Assembly (NCBI GenBank): GCA_964389305.1
Contig: CAYMEK010000012.1
Location: 14,458-78,457, forward strand
DNA: 64,000 nt
Reading direction: 5' to 3'
DNA from: CAYMEK01 sp964389305
Lineage (GTDB): Bacteria > Spirochaetota > Spirochaetia > SZUA-6 > DRHE01
Shown: positions 1 through 8,204 of the stretch, piece by piece
Layout: each line of letters starts with the position of its first letter
Position numbering within the stretch: the first letter of the stretch is position 1
The notes under the pieces: generated by a model
What the model was told of the DNA's origin: nothing
What the model saw: only the letters and a program-made list of their open reading frames with translations
Database searches by the model: none
Program-made: the position numbers and the translations under genes

Positions 1-1
1 C

Positions 2-724
2 AATATCCGCAGGCTGGTGTATACCAGCACGATGGACGTGGTGGTCGACGGCAGGAAACCGATAGTAGACGGCGAGGAATCCCTGCCCTATCCCAAACGC
101 CCGCCTAAAGACCCCTACTCGCGCAGCAAAATCAGGGCGGAGAAGCTGGTGCTCCAGGCCAACGGGCCCGAGCTGGCCACCTGCGCACTTCGCCCTGTGG
201 GCATGTACGGTCCCCGGGACCGCTATCATTTGGGCAACGTGATCCGCCTGGCCCGCCACGGGGGCTTCGTAAGGCTGGGAAACGGTTCGGCCCGCTTCAG
301 CCACGTCTATTCGGAGAACGTCGCCTTCGCCCATCTTCTGGCGGCCGGACGTCTCTGGCCCGGCTCCCCGATCGCCGGGCAATGTTATTTCGTCGCCGAC
401 CACTATCCAGCCTCCAATCTCTTCGATTTCATGGAACCGTTTCTGCGGGCTCTGGGGCTGCCGATTCCACGGATCCGGATTCCCTATCCCCTGGCCTACG
501 CCCTGGCCAGCATCGTCGAGATCTTGGCCCCACGATCCGACTTCAACCGCTTCGCCGTGGTCCAGACCTGCGTCGATCATACCTTCGTGGACGGCAAGGC
601 GGCGCGGGAGCTTGGTTACTGGCCCATCGTTTCCAGGGAAGAGGCGTTTCGCAGAACTTTGAGCTGGCTGCGGGAACAGGAAAAAGCAGGGGTCGGGAAA
701 CCGGGGACAGTTTCCGTTCTGTAA
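2..724 (+). CDS. NAD-dependent epimerase / 3-beta-hydroxysteroid dehydrogenase-like protein, 5' end cut by the window
   Basis: C-terminal two thirds of an extended short-chain dehydrogenase of the 3-beta-HSD/epimerase type. The reading frame is open to the left edge, and the first visible residues (NIRRLVYTSTMDVV) match the strand that carries the catalytic Ser/Thr, so the nucleotide-binding GxxGxxG part lies outside the window. The active-site YxxxK is present as YSRSK about 45 residues later, followed by the usual ALRPVGMYGPRD substrate-loop segment. A GTG at 17 is in frame but is not a plausible start because homologous sequence continues upstream. Such enzymes oxidise or epimerise sterol-like, sugar or terpenoid alcohols with NAD(P); the substrate cannot be read from the sequence. 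It converges with the next gene on the minus strand. Confidence 0.8.
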   Translation, partial: NIRRLVYTSTMDVVVDGRKPIVDGEESLPYPKRPPKDPYSRSKIRAEKLVLQANGPELATCALRPVGMYGPRDRYHLGNVIRLARHGGFVRLGNGSARFSHVYSENVAFAHLLAAGRLWPGSPIAGQCYFVADHYPASNLFDFMEPFLRALGLPIPRIRIPYPLAYALASIVEILAPRSDFNRFAVVQTCVDHTFVDGKAARELGYWPIVSREEAFRRTLSWLREQEKAGVGKPGTVSVL

Positions 725-789
725 TCCTGAAACCGTACACACTGCTCTTTGCGTCTGCACTCCTGTAGTAAAGCTCCAGAGCCGGCGAT

Positions 790-2013
790 CTACGGTGCAG
801 GGAGGTAAAGGTTTTCGTAGAAACCGGGCTGGAAGGTTTCGACCAGGGCCCTGATGATCTTCAGGCGCACGACCACACTGCCCCCGGCTTCCTGGTAGGA
901 GCGGTAGCGGTGCCCGTCGTTGCGCCAGTAGCGTAGAGGGGTCTCGCCCTCGAAGGTGGGCTGTATGATCTGGGTCCACTCCAGGGTGGGGCTCCTCAGA
1001 CTGATCTTTGGATTTCCGGGATCGAAACGCACCCAGGACTCGTGCACTCCCCGCTGCTCCTCGGGAGCCCAATCGGTACATTGGAAGTACCGGATAAGCC
1101 CGTGCTCGAAATCGACCGACTGGATCAGCGCGGAGTGGCGGTACCAGATTCCCTTTCCCGGGACTCTACCCCGGAAAAGAATCGCATCACCCGGTCTCAG
1201 ATTCTCGATGACGTCAGGTACCTTCTCGGAATAAGAGGATTCAGGGTCGAAAAACCACAGTCCGATGATCTGAGGCAGTTTCTCGACGGCGGTCCCGAAC
1301 AGGGCAGCCAGACGGCGGTCCAGATCCGCGTCGAATGCCGCGGCAATCGCTTTCTGCAGGTTGTAAATGAACCCGGCACAGTCCAGGCCGACCGAGCCAA
1401 TGCAATACAGGTAATTGTAAACGTCCGCCACCGAGATCCCGCTGTCCGTTTTCAGTACGAACACCCGGGTGCGGGTGCCCGGGTAGGGTCCCTTCCTGAG
1501 GACTGCCGCCAGCTCCGCGTCAGAGAATACCGAGACCCTCCTCTGCTCCAGGTTGAAGACGATTACTTTGTCTCCCGGCTGTCTCAACTCACCCACATAG
1601 GAGTCGAACTCAGGAGAGCCGAGCAGTCGCTCGATTTCACTCCAGATGTCTGCGGGGTCTCCTTTTCCGCCCAGGTAGATCTGCTGGCGGAATCCCGGGC
1701 TGCCGGCCCGCTCTCCGTTCTGACCGAAGGGAACGCGCAGGACCAAATCCCGTCCCGCCACCCTGAAGGTTCGAAAGCAGCGGGAGTAGGCCGCCTCGAC
1801 GATCCTCTCGAGCCGGAGCTCCAGACCGCTCTTCCACCGGGACGCCAAGGATTCCGGCGCCGGCGGCGGATCGCGATCTTGAGGATCCGAGGGCGGCCGG
1901 CTCAGGGGCAGGCAGAGCAGTGCCGCCCCCAACATGAAAGCGACCGCCTGCACTCGCCTTTGGGCCGGCCTCAGACGCTGCGATCCGCCCTTCCGATGCG
2001 GCTCCACAGCCAC
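790..2013 (-). CDS. Secreted or membrane-anchored NlpC/P60-like (papain-fold) protein
   Basis: 407 residues with an Arg-rich N terminus and a hydrophobic stretch at about 24-38, suggesting a signal peptide or anchor; an internal Met27 would give a shorter leader. The core contains DCAGF (Cys212) and, about 80 residues on, RPGDAILFRG followed by YRHSALI (His293). A DCxG cysteine, a PGD turn and a later His are the layout of NlpC/P60 and related papain-fold cell-wall hydrolases and amidases. Overall similarity to a named family is not obvious to me, so function is inferred from the catalytic pattern. The start lies inside the 3' end of the yihY-like gene (43-bp overlap, same strand), which implies co-transcription. 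The long N-terminal half (about 60-200) has no motif I recognise. Confidence 0.6.
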   Translation of the reverse strand: MAVEPHRKGGSQRLRPAQRRVQAVAFMLGAALLCLPLSRPPSDPQDRDPPPAPESLASRWKSGLELRLERIVEAAYSRCFRTFRVAGRDLVLRVPFGQNGERAGSPGFRQQIYLGGKGDPADIWSEIERLLGSPEFDSYVGELRQPGDKVIVFNLEQRRVSVFSDAELAAVLRKGPYPGTRTRVFVLKTDSGISVADVYNYLYCIGSVGLDCAGFIYNLQKAIAAAFDADLDRRLAALFGTAVEKLPQIIGLWFFDPESSYSEKVPDVIENLRPGDAILFRGRVPGKGIWYRHSALIQSVDFEHGLIRYFQCTDWAPEEQRGVHESWVRFDPGNPKISLRSPTLEWTQIIQPTFEGETPLRYWRNDGHRYRSYQEAGGSVVVRLKIIRALVETFQPGFYENLYLPAP

Positions 2014-3338
2014 CTCTTCAAGGCGGCCAGGTTCCCGGCGCCGCGCCTCCCTGAGGCCATGCCGGCTTTCCCGGCAGGGGTCGATGCGGCCGGGTACTGC
2101 CCGCCGGCGGTCTTTAGAAATTCCAGGACGGTCGTCCTCCCGAGAGACCTCACTGCGGCTCCGGTAACCGCCTGGAACAGGGCAAGGGCTTCCTCGCTCC
2201 GCCAGGGGGCTTCAGCCGGGTCCCCAAGCAGGCTCCGAAAAAGCTCCTGCAGGCTGATCTTGTCCAGAGAGCGGGCCGGCGTGAGCAAAGCATTCTCTTC
2301 GCCGGCGGACAGCAGCAGGTTGTCCTGACGAAACTGGTCGATGACATGCGAGATATCGGCGAGAGAAACGCTGAAATGCCGGGCCAGCAGTGATCGGCTG
2401 GGAGGCGACTCGCCCCGGAAGAAGCGGCCGGCCACGTAGAAAAAGACCTCCAAACCGAAGAGGAACCGCTCCGCCGGGCTTATCTGGCCGAGCCGCTTTC
2501 CGAGCCAGGCCAGCTTCCGGTGCTGGTGTACGAAGGCAATTTCCAGGGACAGCAGCACAATCGTCCAGGCCACATAGAGCCAAATCAGAAATATCGGGAT
2601 GACGGCCAAAGATCCGTACACGATGGACAGACGGATCACATAAGTGATCCAGAAGAAAAAGATCCTCCGGGCCGCCTCCCAAAGCAGCGCGCCGACCGCT
2701 GCCCCAATCAGAGCGCTTTCCGCGTGAACTCGCCCGGAAGGAATGAACAGGATCATTACCAGCAGGGCGACAAAGATGAAAATCGAAGGGAGCACACCGG
2801 TGAGAAACGCCAGGGTCCTGCCGATCTCCTCGACCGTGGAACCGCCCACAAGAGAGCCGAGCATCCCGGTTAGATTGAGGCCGATGCTGAACAAGAAGCT
2901 GCCTACTATCAGGATAGAGGCGTAGGTGGCCAGCCGGCGGAGCGAGTTTTTCTGGGTTCTGCTTCCCCATACGGCGTTGAAGGTGCTTTGGATGGTGTTG
3001 AGCAGGAACACGGCTGTAATCAGGAAGAAGAGCAGGCCCACCACTCCGAGTGCCCGGGTGTTTTCCACAAAGCGCTGGATGTAGGGCATGATTTCTTCCT
3101 GGCTGGTCGGTACTAACTGGGTGAACAGAAACGCCTGGATATTTGCCACGACCTCGGAAAACGAGCCTAGGGCCGAGAAGAGCGAAAACAGCAGGGCGGA
3201 GAGGGGTACCAGCGCCAGCAGGCTGGCAAAAGCGAGGCTGGCCGCCCTGGTCAGGCACTGATCCCGCTGGAACTCGGCGAACAGCCGCTTGACAAACAGG
3301 GCCGCAGCGGGGAATAAACGATCCTTGCGGTCTGCCAT
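1971..3338 (-). CDS. YihY/BrkB family inner-membrane protein
   Basis: 455-residue membrane protein of the YihY/BrkB family, once misannotated as ribonuclease BN. About six hydrophobic helices lie between residues 28 and 275, with the family-typical start RAASLAFASLLALVPLSALLF and a later VYGSLAVIPIFLIWLYVAW segment. After about residue 280 there is a soluble tail with a helix-rich, winged-helix-like segment (ISPAERFLFGLEVF ... SLADISHVIDQF), common in longer family members. Members are thought to be transporters or envelope proteins; the substrate is not established. A promoter is visible just upstream (3368-3396 region), and the downstream NlpC/P60-like gene overlaps its end, so the two probably form one operon. 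Confidence 0.85.
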   Translation of the reverse strand: MADRKDRLFPAAALFVKRLFAEFQRDQCLTRAASLAFASLLALVPLSALLFSLFSALGSFSEVVANIQAFLFTQLVPTSQEEIMPYIQRFVENTRALGVVGLLFFLITAVFLLNTIQSTFNAVWGSRTQKNSLRRLATYASILIVGSFLFSIGLNLTGMLGSLVGGSTVEEIGRTLAFLTGVLPSIFIFVALLVMILFIPSGRVHAESALIGAAVGALLWEAARRIFFFWITYVIRLSIVYGSLAVIPIFLIWLYVAWTIVLLSLEIAFVHQHRKLAWLGKRLGQISPAERFLFGLEVFFYVAGRFFRGESPPSRSLLARHFSVSLADISHVIDQFRQDNLLLSAGEENALLTPARSLDKISLQELFRSLLGDPAEAPWRSEEALALFQAVTGAAVRSLGRTTVLEFLKTAGGQYPAASTPAGKAGMASGRRGAGNLAALKRWLWSRIGRADRSV

Positions 3339-3367
3339 AATCGGGTCCAGTTCCTTGCTACACAGGC

Positions 3368-3396
3368 ATTATAGGACGCCGAACGGGATAAGGCAA
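3368..3396 (-). promoter_or_regulatory. Sigma-70-like promoter for the yihY-like gene
   Basis: Read on the minus strand, TTGCCT is followed after 17 bp by a perfect TATAAT, about 30 bp upstream of the ATG at 3338. Confidence 0.55.
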
Positions 3397-3438
3397 AGGG
3401 CCGGCGGTGCCGCATCGGCGGTGCTGGGGGCTTCCTTC

Positions 3439-3467
3439 TTGACAGATCCCGTTTTTTTCACTACACA
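3439..3467 (+). promoter_or_regulatory. Possible sigma-70 promoter of the NifA-like gene
   Basis: A perfect -35 box TTGACA (3439-3444) is followed after 17 bp by a poor -10, TACACA (3462-3467). The candidate operator at 3489-3506 would lie about 20-40 bp downstream of the start site. Confidence 0.35.
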
Positions 3468-3488
3468 AGGGTAACTAATATCTCATAA

Positions 3489-3506
3489 TCCTACACTATT
3501 GTAGGA
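3489..3506. promoter_or_regulatory. Palindromic operator candidate upstream of the NifA-like gene
   Basis: TCCTACA-CTAT-TGTAGGA is a perfect 7-bp inverted repeat with a 4-bp centre. Its right arm overlaps the AGGAG ribosome-binding site of the gene starting at 3518. A near-identical 18-bp palindrome (one arm mismatch) lies at 5155-5172 upstream of glnA. I infer a shared binding site, most simply for the activator itself (autoregulation). An RNA hairpin hiding the ribosome-binding site is the alternative. Confidence 0.5.
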
Positions 3507-3517
3507 GATAGGAACCG

Positions 3518-5113
3518 ATGTTGAAGGCCAAAACAGCAGGCAACCGGGAAACAGGTCTGGAAACCACGGCCAGCCATCCTTACGTAGCTGAGAAAATCCA
3601 GGAGCTGTCGCTGCTCTTCGATATCAGCCAGACCCTCGACTCCAGCATGGATCTACGGGACACCCTGGGACCGGTATTGCATATCATCGCCAGATACAAG
3701 GGAATCTTGAGGGGGAGCCTGACCCTGCTGAACCGGGAAAGCGGCGAGATCTCGACGGAGGCCGCCTACGGCCTGTCCCCCAGCCAGCAGCGACGCGGGC
3801 GCTATCGGGTGGGAGAGGGGATCATCGGACAGGTTTTCGAGACCGGTAAGCCGGCGATAATCCCCAAAGTATCGGAGGAACCGCGCTACCTGAACCGCAC
3901 AGGCGCAGTCACCGGGGAAGAAGGGCGGGATCTTTCCTACATCAGTGTTCCCATCAAGCTGGAAAATCGGATCATCGGTGCTCTCAGTGTAGATCGAGTG
4001 CACGCCGGTCAGCTCTCCCTCGAGGAGGATCTGCGGCTGTACTCGATCATCGCCTCGCTCATCTCCCAGGCCGTGAAGCTGCGCCAGTCGGCCCAGGAGG
4101 AACGGCAGCGGCTGATCGAGGAAAACCTGCGTCTCACCAAAGAGCTGAAGGACCGTTTCCGTCCTTCCAACATCATCGGCAACTCCAATGCGATGCAGGA
4201 AGTCTACGATCTCATCGCCCAGGTCTCGAAGAGCGACGCCACCGTGCTTATACGCGGAGAAAGCGGAACGGGCAAGGAACTGGTAGCCCATGCGATCCAC
4301 TACAACAGCCTGCGGGCGGCAAAGCCCTTCATCAAGGTTAACTGCGCCGCCCTCCCGGAATCGGTGATCGAAAGCGAGCTGTTCGGGCATGAGAAGGGGG
4401 CTTTTACCGGCGCGGTCTCCAGTCGAAAAGGACGTTTTGAGCTGGCTGACGGGGGCTCGCTTTTCCTGGACGAGGTGGGGGATCTTTCTCCAGCCCTGCA
4501 AATCAAGCTCCTGCGGGTGCTGCAGGAAAAGGAATTCGAGCGGGTCGGAGGAACGGAGACGATCAAGGTGGACGTACGCCTGATCGCGGCCACCAACATC
4601 GACCTGGAAAGACGGATCGCCGAAGGCCGGTTCCGCCAGGACCTGTACTACCGGCTCGACGTGTTTCCGATCCACCTTCCGCCCCTACGGGAGCGAAAGA
4701 CCGACATCCTGCTTCTGGCAGACTACTTCGTAGAGAAATACGGGAAGCGCAATCACAAGGATGTTCGGCGTATATCCACCCCGGCCATCGATATGCTGAT
4801 GGCCTACCACTGGCCGGGGAACGTAAGGGAGCTGGAAAACTGTATCGAACGAGCCGTCCTGCTGAGCAGGGACGATGTGATCCACGGCCACCATCTACCT
4901 CCAACCTTGCAGACCGCCGAAACCAGCGGCACCGCCTTTAGCGGGAGGCTGGCTTCGGCGCTGGAAAACGTGGAGCAGGAGTTGATTCTCGATGCCCTGA
5001 AATCCGCCAGGGGCAACATGGCCAAGGCGGCTCGCGGGCTCGGCGTATCGGAGCGCGTCATGGGCTTGCGGGTTCACAAGTATCGCATCGACTCCAAACG
5101 TTTCCGCCGCTGA
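3518..5113 (+). CDS. NifA-like sigma-54-dependent transcriptional activator (GAF-AAA+-Fis)
   Basis: 531-residue enhancer-binding protein with three parts: an N-terminal GAF domain (about 30-190), a central AAA+ domain, and a C-terminal Fis-type helix-turn-helix (about 480-525). The Walker A is GESGTGKE (247-254) and the sigma-54-contacting loop is a perfect GAFTGA (294-299), so it should activate sigma-54 RNA polymerase. The HTH ends in MGLRVHKY, resembling NifA. The Cys-rich interdomain linker of oxygen-sensitive NifA proteins is missing. No nif genes are in the window. The next gene is glnA, which has a sigma-54-like promoter and a matching upstream palindrome, so control of ammonium assimilation is the likely role. 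The GAF domain may sense a nitrogen or carbon signal such as 2-oxoglutarate (inference). Start: ATG with AGGAG ten bases upstream. Confidence 0.9.
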   Translation: MLKAKTAGNRETGLETTASHPYVAEKIQELSLLFDISQTLDSSMDLRDTLGPVLHIIARYKGILRGSLTLLNRESGEISTEAAYGLSPSQQRRGRYRVGEGIIGQVFETGKPAIIPKVSEEPRYLNRTGAVTGEEGRDLSYISVPIKLENRIIGALSVDRVHAGQLSLEEDLRLYSIIASLISQAVKLRQSAQEERQRLIEENLRLTKELKDRFRPSNIIGNSNAMQEVYDLIAQVSKSDATVLIRGESGTGKELVAHAIHYNSLRAAKPFIKVNCAALPESVIESELFGHEKGAFTGAVSSRKGRFELADGGSLFLDEVGDLSPALQIKLLRVLQEKEFERVGGTETIKVDVRLIAATNIDLERRIAEGRFRQDLYYRLDVFPIHLPPLRERKTDILLLADYFVEKYGKRNHKDVRRISTPAIDMLMAYHWPGNVRELENCIERAVLLSRDDVIHGHHLPPTLQTAETSGTAFSGRLASALENVEQELILDALKSARGNMAKAARGLGVSERVMGLRVHKYRIDSKRFRR

Positions 5114-5154
5114 GGACAAGGATTCCGACATTGCGGTAGCTTTTATGGCGCTAA

Positions 5155-5172
5155 TCCTACATCGAGGTAGGA
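5155..5172. promoter_or_regulatory. Candidate upstream activator site for glnA (second copy of the palindrome)
   Basis: TCCTACA-TCGA-GGTAGGA repeats the 18-bp palindrome found at 3489-3506. Its centre is about 95 bp upstream of the -12 element of the candidate sigma-54 promoter at 5245-5260, a normal enhancer distance. It also sits inside a larger dyad (TTCCGACA at 5123-5130 with TGTCGGGA at 5175-5182) followed by T6, so part of it may act as the terminator of the upstream gene. Confidence 0.5.
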
Positions 5173-5244
5173 ATTGTCGGGAGTTTTTTCTGTGAATACG
5201 TAGTAACTACTTATCATATATGAAATTAATGAAATTTATATTTT

Positions 5245-5260
5245 TGGTATAATAATTGCT
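5245..5260 (+). promoter_or_regulatory. Candidate sigma-54 (-24/-12) promoter of glnA
   Basis: TGGTATAATAATTGCT fits TGGYACRNNNNTTGCW with one mismatch. GG and GC are exactly 10 bp apart. It lies 42 bp upstream of the glnA start and is preceded by the candidate activator site. The same bases contain TATAAT, so a sigma-70 -10 reading is possible, but no convincing -35 is placed for it. Confidence 0.55.
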
Positions 5261-5301
5261 TTTAAATTTCTGTCTCATCTGTACATGTAAGGAGTAACAT
5301 C

Positions 5302-6726
5302 ATGGTTGACGAGAAAAAAGCGAAAGATGTTCTTGACTTGGTTGCCAAGGAGCACATTCAAGTGGTAGATCTTCGTTTCATGGACTTCCCCGGTCTGTGG
5401 CAGCACTTCACCGTCCCTTCCAGGGAGCTGGATGGCGATTCCTTCGAACAGGGCTTCGGTTTCGACGGCTCCAGTATTCGCGGCTGGCAGACGATCAACG
5501 AGTCGGACATGCTGGTCAAACCGGTGCCGGAGACCGCGTTCATTGATCCGTTCCTCCAGGAGAAGACCCTGGTATTGATCTGCAACATCTGCGATCCGAT
5601 CACCGGGGAGGATTACACCCGCGATCCTCGTCATATTGCGATCAAGGCGGAGAAGTACCTGAAGCACTCCCAGGTGGCGGATACCGCCTACTTCGGCCCG
5701 GAGGCCGAGTTCTTCGTCTTCGACGACATCCGCTTCGATCAGAACGAGCACGAAGGCTACTACTACATCGACTCTGTGGAGGGGCGCTGGAACACAGGAC
5801 GGCAGGAAGAGCCGAACCTGGGCTACAAGCCGCGTTACAAGGAGGGCTACTTCCCGGTCCCCCCATCCGACAGCCAGCAGGACCTGCGCACGGAGATGAT
5901 GCTCACCCTCGAGAGCATCGGCATCGAGGTGGAAGCCCAGCACCACGAGGTGGCCACGGGGGGACAGGCGGAGATAGACATGCGCTTTTCCAGCCTGGTG
6001 GTGATGGCGGATAAGCTGCTCAAATATAAGTACGTGATAAAGAATACGGCGCGCAGGCACAACAAGACCGTCACCTTCATGCCCAAACCGGTCTTCAATG
6101 ACAACGGCAGCGGCATGCACGTGCACATGTCCCTGTGGAAAGCCGGTACCAATCTCTTCGCCGGGGAAGGCTACGCCGGTCTGTCCGATACCGGCCTGTA
6201 TGCCATCGGCGGGATCCTCAAGCACGCCCCTTCGATCCTGGCGTTTTCCAACCCGACCACGAACAGCTACAAACGGCTGGTGCCCGGATTCGAGGCTCCA
6301 GTGAACCTGGCTTACTCCAGGCGCAATCGCAGCGCCGCCGTGCGCATCCCCATGTACTTCACTTCTCCCAAGGCCAAGCGGATCGAGTTCCGCTGCCCTG
6401 ATCCGAGCTGTAATCCCTACCTGGCTTTTTCGGCCATGCTCATGGCAGCGGTGGACGGGATACTGAACAAGATCGATCCGGGAGAGCCGTTGGACAAGGA
6501 CATCTACGATCTGCCGCCCGAAGAGCTGGCCAAGGTCCCCCAGACGCCGGGCTCCCTCAACGAGGCGCTGAAGGCTCTCGAGGCCGACCACGAGTACCTT
6601 TTGAAAGGAGATGTGTTCACCGTCGATGTCATCGAGACCTGGATCGACTACAAGATAACCAACGAGGTGCAGGCCCTGGCCCTGCGGCCCCATCCATGGG
6701 AGTTCGCCCTGTACTACGACATCTAG
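5302..6726 (+). CDS. glnA: Glutamine synthetase type I
   Basis: 474 residues, the usual length of a GSI. It condenses glutamate and ammonia with ATP in the cytoplasm as a dodecamer. Visible motifs are GFDGSSIRGW near the N terminus, the metal-binding GPEAEFFVFD, the NGSGMHVHMSLW ammonia/glutamate site, NRSAAVRIP, and FRCPDPSCNPYLAF. The segment KDIYDLPPEE keeps the tyrosine that is adenylylated in beta-type GSI enzymes, so control by GlnE-type modification is possible; no glnE is in view. The start is ATG preceded by AAGGAG. Upstream are a sigma-54-like promoter and a palindrome shared with the adjacent NifA-like activator. With gltB and gltD downstream it forms the GS-GOGAT ammonium assimilation route. 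Confidence 0.97.
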   Translation: MVDEKKAKDVLDLVAKEHIQVVDLRFMDFPGLWQHFTVPSRELDGDSFEQGFGFDGSSIRGWQTINESDMLVKPVPETAFIDPFLQEKTLVLICNICDPITGEDYTRDPRHIAIKAEKYLKHSQVADTAYFGPEAEFFVFDDIRFDQNEHEGYYYIDSVEGRWNTGRQEEPNLGYKPRYKEGYFPVPPSDSQQDLRTEMMLTLESIGIEVEAQHHEVATGGQAEIDMRFSSLVVMADKLLKYKYVIKNTARRHNKTVTFMPKPVFNDNGSGMHVHMSLWKAGTNLFAGEGYAGLSDTGLYAIGGILKHAPSILAFSNPTTNSYKRLVPGFEAPVNLAYSRRNRSAAVRIPMYFTSPKAKRIEFRCPDPSCNPYLAFSAMLMAAVDGILNKIDPGEPLDKDIYDLPPEELAKVPQTPGSLNEALKALEADHEYLLKGDVFTVDVIETWIDYKITNEVQALALRPHPWEFALYYDI

Positions 6727-6904
6727 GCGCAGAAGCACCGCTCGCTCACAATCTTGTCCCTGAATGGGGGCGATTTGGGTGCACCGGGGAACACGAATAC
6801 AATGATCCGGGTCAGGATACTGGTCGATCCACTGTACCGGACACCCTAGCGATTCGCGGTAGGACACGGAGAAACCGTATTCGAATCCAACGACAGATGC
6901 TATC

Positions 6905-6933
6905 TTGACTTATTCAGTAGGGTTTATTATCAT
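6905..6933 (+). promoter_or_regulatory. Sigma-70 promoter of fabV
   Basis: TTGACT, 17-bp spacer, TATCAT, ending 32 bp before the GTG start at 6966. Apart from this promoter I see nothing recognisable in the 239 bp between glnA and fabV. Confidence 0.6.
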
Positions 6934-6965
6934 CATGGTCAAACCAGGACCCCGGGGGGAAAGCC

Positions 6966-8135
6966 GTGGTTATCGAGCCGAAAATCGTGAAAAACATCTG
7001 CCTTACCGCCCACCCGCTGGGCTGCACGCGGCAGGTTCAGGAACAGATCAAGTCCATCCAGGGCCGAGGCGGCCTGGAGGGCACCAAAAGGGCCCTGATC
7101 GTGGGCGCTTCGAACGGTTACGGACTGGCCGCACGCATCGTTTCCGCTTATGCCTGCGCCGCGGCGACCGTGGGTGTCGCTCTCGAGCGCCCGGGCTCTG
7201 AAAGCAAATCGGGAAGCGCCGGATGGTACAACGACCTCGCCTTTCGCCAAGCGGCTGCCCGCGACGGCCTTGACGCCTGGAGCATCAACGGCGACGCCTT
7301 CTCCCGGGAAACCAAGGATCAGGCCCTGGAATTGATCAGGAGCAGGCTCGGCGCCGTAGATCTGGTGGTGTACAGCATCGCCTCTCCGCGCAGAATCGAT
7401 CCGGGGACCGGCGCCCTGCATTCCTCGGTGATCAAACCCATCGCCAGGCCTTTCGTGGCCAAGACCGTGGACTTCCAGAGCGGGGAGGTCTCGGAAATCC
7501 GATCGGAGCCGGTAAGCTCGCAGAAGGAGGTCGAAGATACCGTCAAAGTCATGGGTGGGGAAGACTGGGCCTTGTGGATCGGCGAGCTGGAGGAGGCCGG
7601 TTTGCTAGAGCCCGGTGCGACGACCGTGGCCTTTTCCTACATCGGTCCCTCCTTCACCGCCCCGATCTACCGGGAGGGAACCATAGGCAGGGCCAAGGTG
7701 CACCTAGAGCAAACGGCCAGGCACCTCAATGAACGGCTGGCAGCCTCGGGCGGCAGGGCGCTGATCTCGGTCAACAAAGCGCTGGTCACCCGGGCCAGCG
7801 CCGTGATCCCGGCGGTGCCCCTCTACATAGCGCTTCTCTACCGGGTGATGAAGAAAAAAGGATTGCACGAGGTATGCATCCAGCAGATGGACCGGCTGTT
7901 CAGGGACTACCTTTACGCCGACAGCCCGGCTCCTCTCGATGAAGAGGGTCGGATCCGCCTCGACGACCAGGAGATGCGCCCCGATGTCCAGGAGGAGGTG
8001 TCCCGCCTCTGGGAACAGGTGGACACGGAAAACCTGGATCACCTTTCCGACATAGCCGGATTCCGCGAGGAGTATCTGCGTTACCACGGCTTCGGGATTC
8101 CCGGCGTAGACTACCAGGCGGATGTCGAGACTTGA
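6966..8135 (+). CDS. fabV: FabV-type enoyl-ACP / trans-2-enoyl-CoA reductase
   Basis: 389 residues, full length for the FabV/TER family, which reduces trans-2-enoyl-ACP or enoyl-CoA with NADH. The Treponema denticola TER is the family's well-studied enzyme. The N terminus VIEPKIVKNICLTAHPLGC is family-typical and supports the GTG start at 6966. The nucleotide-binding motif is GASNGYGLAARI, and the catalytic YX8K appears as YREGTIGRAK. It could complete fatty-acid elongation or serve a crotonyl-CoA-reducing fermentation; the sequence does not decide between them. It lies between glnA and gltB with its own promoter and no obvious functional link to nitrogen metabolism. Confidence 0.93.
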   Translation: MVIEPKIVKNICLTAHPLGCTRQVQEQIKSIQGRGGLEGTKRALIVGASNGYGLAARIVSAYACAAATVGVALERPGSESKSGSAGWYNDLAFRQAAARDGLDAWSINGDAFSRETKDQALELIRSRLGAVDLVVYSIASPRRIDPGTGALHSSVIKPIARPFVAKTVDFQSGEVSEIRSEPVSSQKEVEDTVKVMGGEDWALWIGELEEAGLLEPGATTVAFSYIGPSFTAPIYREGTIGRAKVHLEQTARHLNERLAASGGRALISVNKALVTRASAVIPAVPLYIALLYRVMKKKGLHEVCIQQMDRLFRDYLYADSPAPLDEEGRIRLDDQEMRPDVQEEVSRLWEQVDTENLDHLSDIAGFREEYLRYHGFGIPGVDYQADVET

Positions 8136-8138
8136 GGG

Positions 8139-8167
8139 TTGACAGATAAATAGATATTGCATATGTA
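8139..8167 (+). promoter_or_regulatory. Possible promoter of gltBD
   Basis: Perfect TTGACA (8139-8144), 17-bp spacer, then TATGTA. It overlaps the 10-bp palindrome ATGTATACAT (8163-8172), which could be an operator. gltB starts at 8205. Confidence 0.4.
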
Positions 8168-8204
8168 TACATTTTGTGTATATTAGTCCATAAGCGGGAG
8201 AACT

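Noticed and set aside
1042..2328. 428-residue plus-strand open frame across two minus-strand genes
   Set aside because: Crosses the overlap of two supported genes and has no motif.
3518..5113. Start of a nitrogen-fixation (nif) cluster
   Set aside because: The activator is NifA-like, but no nifHDK, nifB or other nif gene lies in the window; GS-GOGAT genes follow instead.
5123..5187. Plain Rho-independent terminator of the NifA-like gene
   Set aside because: The outer stem and T6 fit loosely, but the inner palindrome repeats at 3489-3506, so a protein-binding site explains it better; both roles are possible.
5275..6867. 530-residue open frame on the minus strand opposite glnA
   Set aside because: Antisense to a clearly conserved glutamine synthetase; composition is that of a GC-rich shadow frame and no family motif is visible.
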